Part shown: positions 63,519-64,000 of the stretch, in pieces
Layout: each line of letters starts with the position of its first letter
Position numbering within the stretch: position 1 is the stretch's first letter
Source: Sthenelais limicola
Lineage: Eukaryota; Annelida; Polychaeta; Phyllodocida; Sigalionidae
Length of the DNA stretch: 64,000 nt
Assembly (NCBI GenBank): GCA_942159475.1
Contig: OW804094.1
Location: 52,262,966 to 52,326,965, forward strand
Direction: 5' to 3'
Notes under the pieces: model-generated
Databases searched by the model: none
What the model saw: only the letters and a program-made list of their open reading frames with translations
Told to the model about the DNA's origin: nothing
Position numbers and translations under genes: made by a program

Positions 63519-64000
63519 ATCTTTCTAAAACTGCTCGTGATCTTTTCGCGTGTTCTTGGCGTCCTGAAACCCAAAAGGTTTATAATGTTTTTCTCCGACG
63601 ATGGAAAGTTTATTGTGTTGAAAAAGGAGTTGATCAGTATGATGTTGAAATTGGGGTTGGCATCAACTTCCTTTGCATGCTTTTCGATCTTGGTTACTCT
63701 TACAGCTCACTTAAAGTGGCGAGAAGTGCCCTCTCTGCTGTTCTAAAAGAAAGGGGGGGGAAGGCTTTCGGGGCTAACAAGATTGTAAGTCATGTCTTGA
63801 GAGGGGCTGGTAACAGACGCCCTGCCTCTGCGAGGTACATCGAGACATGGGACACAGATATAGTAATCGAATATCTGGCTGAACTCTCTCCTGTGAGAGG
63901 AATTTCGCTTAAGTCTTTAACATTGAAGTTTGTGACATTGTTTTTGCTAATTCATGCGCAAAGACTTCAGACCATCGTGTCTATTGATGTTGAAAATGTT
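63257..64000 (+). CDS. DIRS copy 2 tyrosine recombinase (runs off window)
   Basis: Open from the ATG at 63257, overlapping ORF2 by 262 nt in the next -1 frame, and running without a stop to the window end. The first about 90 residues are Ser/Arg-rich and specific to the overlap. The core-binding domain follows: [40 protein letters not shown] and [20 protein letters not shown], then the start of the catalytic domain, [20 protein letters not shown] (first Arg in QRLQT). The rest, including H-x-x-R and Tyr, is past the window edge; copy 1 keeps these at 42600-42730. Confidence 0.85.
   Translation, partial: MLFVSSFQSDEQVPSKATSRTSNSDCSGSSVGEPSVVSQTAKTKPRQVQNREARSREPHTGLQVPRGQLNRDRTNNRSLWERQISELNLSKTARDLFACSWRPETQKVYNVFLRRWKVYCVEKGVDQYDVEIGVGINFLCMLFDLGYSYSSLKVARSALSAVLKERGGKAFGANKIVSHVLRGAGNRRPASARYIETWDTDIVIEYLAELSPVRGISLKSLTLKFVTLFLLIHAQRLQTIVSIDVENV

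Larger units (their letters stand above)
59905..64000 (+). mobile_element. DIRS-type tyrosine-recombinase retrotransposon, copy 2 (intact as far as seen)
   Basis: Begins at 59905 with the same 43-bp terminus as copy 1. ORF1 and ORF2 are uninterrupted, and the recombinase frame stays open to the window edge. No target duplication can be tested here. It is close to copy 1 in nucleotide sequence, mostly point changes, and lies in the same orientation in the SASS6 intron after exon 59634. It is the best candidate in the window for a recently active YR retrotransposon. Confidence 0.9.

Overview
The window is nuclear DNA from an animal, probably a marine invertebrate. Two host genes are recognisable, both on the + strand and both as spliced exons with canonical GT-AG borders. 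One is the 3' end of NRBP, the nuclear receptor-binding protein pseudokinase (exons at 3973-6218). The other is most of SASS6/SAS-6, the centriole cartwheel protein (ten exons at 32627-59715). The repeat content (tyrosine-recombinase retrotransposons, an L1-type LINE, TTAA- and TA-flanked MITEs, hAT-like elements) and the frequent taggcctac-type words remind me of echinoderm or hemichordate sequence. That taxonomic guess is an inference and is not firm.

Layout. 1-6.5 kb: NRBP introns and last four coding exons. 6.5-12.5 kb: no gene seen. 12.5-20.6 kb: a PAT/Ngaro-type tyrosine-recombinase (YR) retrotransposon (13613-19237), with split direct repeats A1-ORFs-B1A2-B2, lies between two copies of one hAT-like MITE (12537-13223, 19838-20593). 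A 55-bp micro-MITE is also present. 20.6-32.6 kb: simple and degenerate repeats, a tRNA-like SINE head, a 5'-truncated LINE on the minus strand and a minisatellite. This stretch may contain the promoter and first exon of SASS6, which I could not find. 32.6-59.7 kb: SASS6, whose introns carry most of the mobile DNA. One 14.7-kb intron holds a DIRS-type element (36570-43071), a foldback element abutting it, and a full-length L1-type LINE (43726-50280) with a perfect 15-bp target duplication. The next large intron holds a second, decayed split-repeat YR element on the minus strand (52344-57531). 59.9-64 kb: a second DIRS copy, much better preserved, which runs off the window.

Working together. 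The three YR families share a plan: a Gag-like ORF1, reverse transcriptase plus an RNase H-like domain, and a tyrosine recombinase that should integrate a circular cDNA. They differ at their ends. The DIRS copies have 43-bp inverted termini and no target duplication; the other two have split direct repeats. In the 59.9-kb DIRS copy the ORFs are each shifted -1 relative to the previous one and overlap. In the 13.6-kb element Gag and Pol touch through TAATG. All intact SASS6 exons remain in frame despite this load, so the gene is probably functional.

Limits. No database search was possible. Domain calls rest on motif reading. Divergence was judged by eye.
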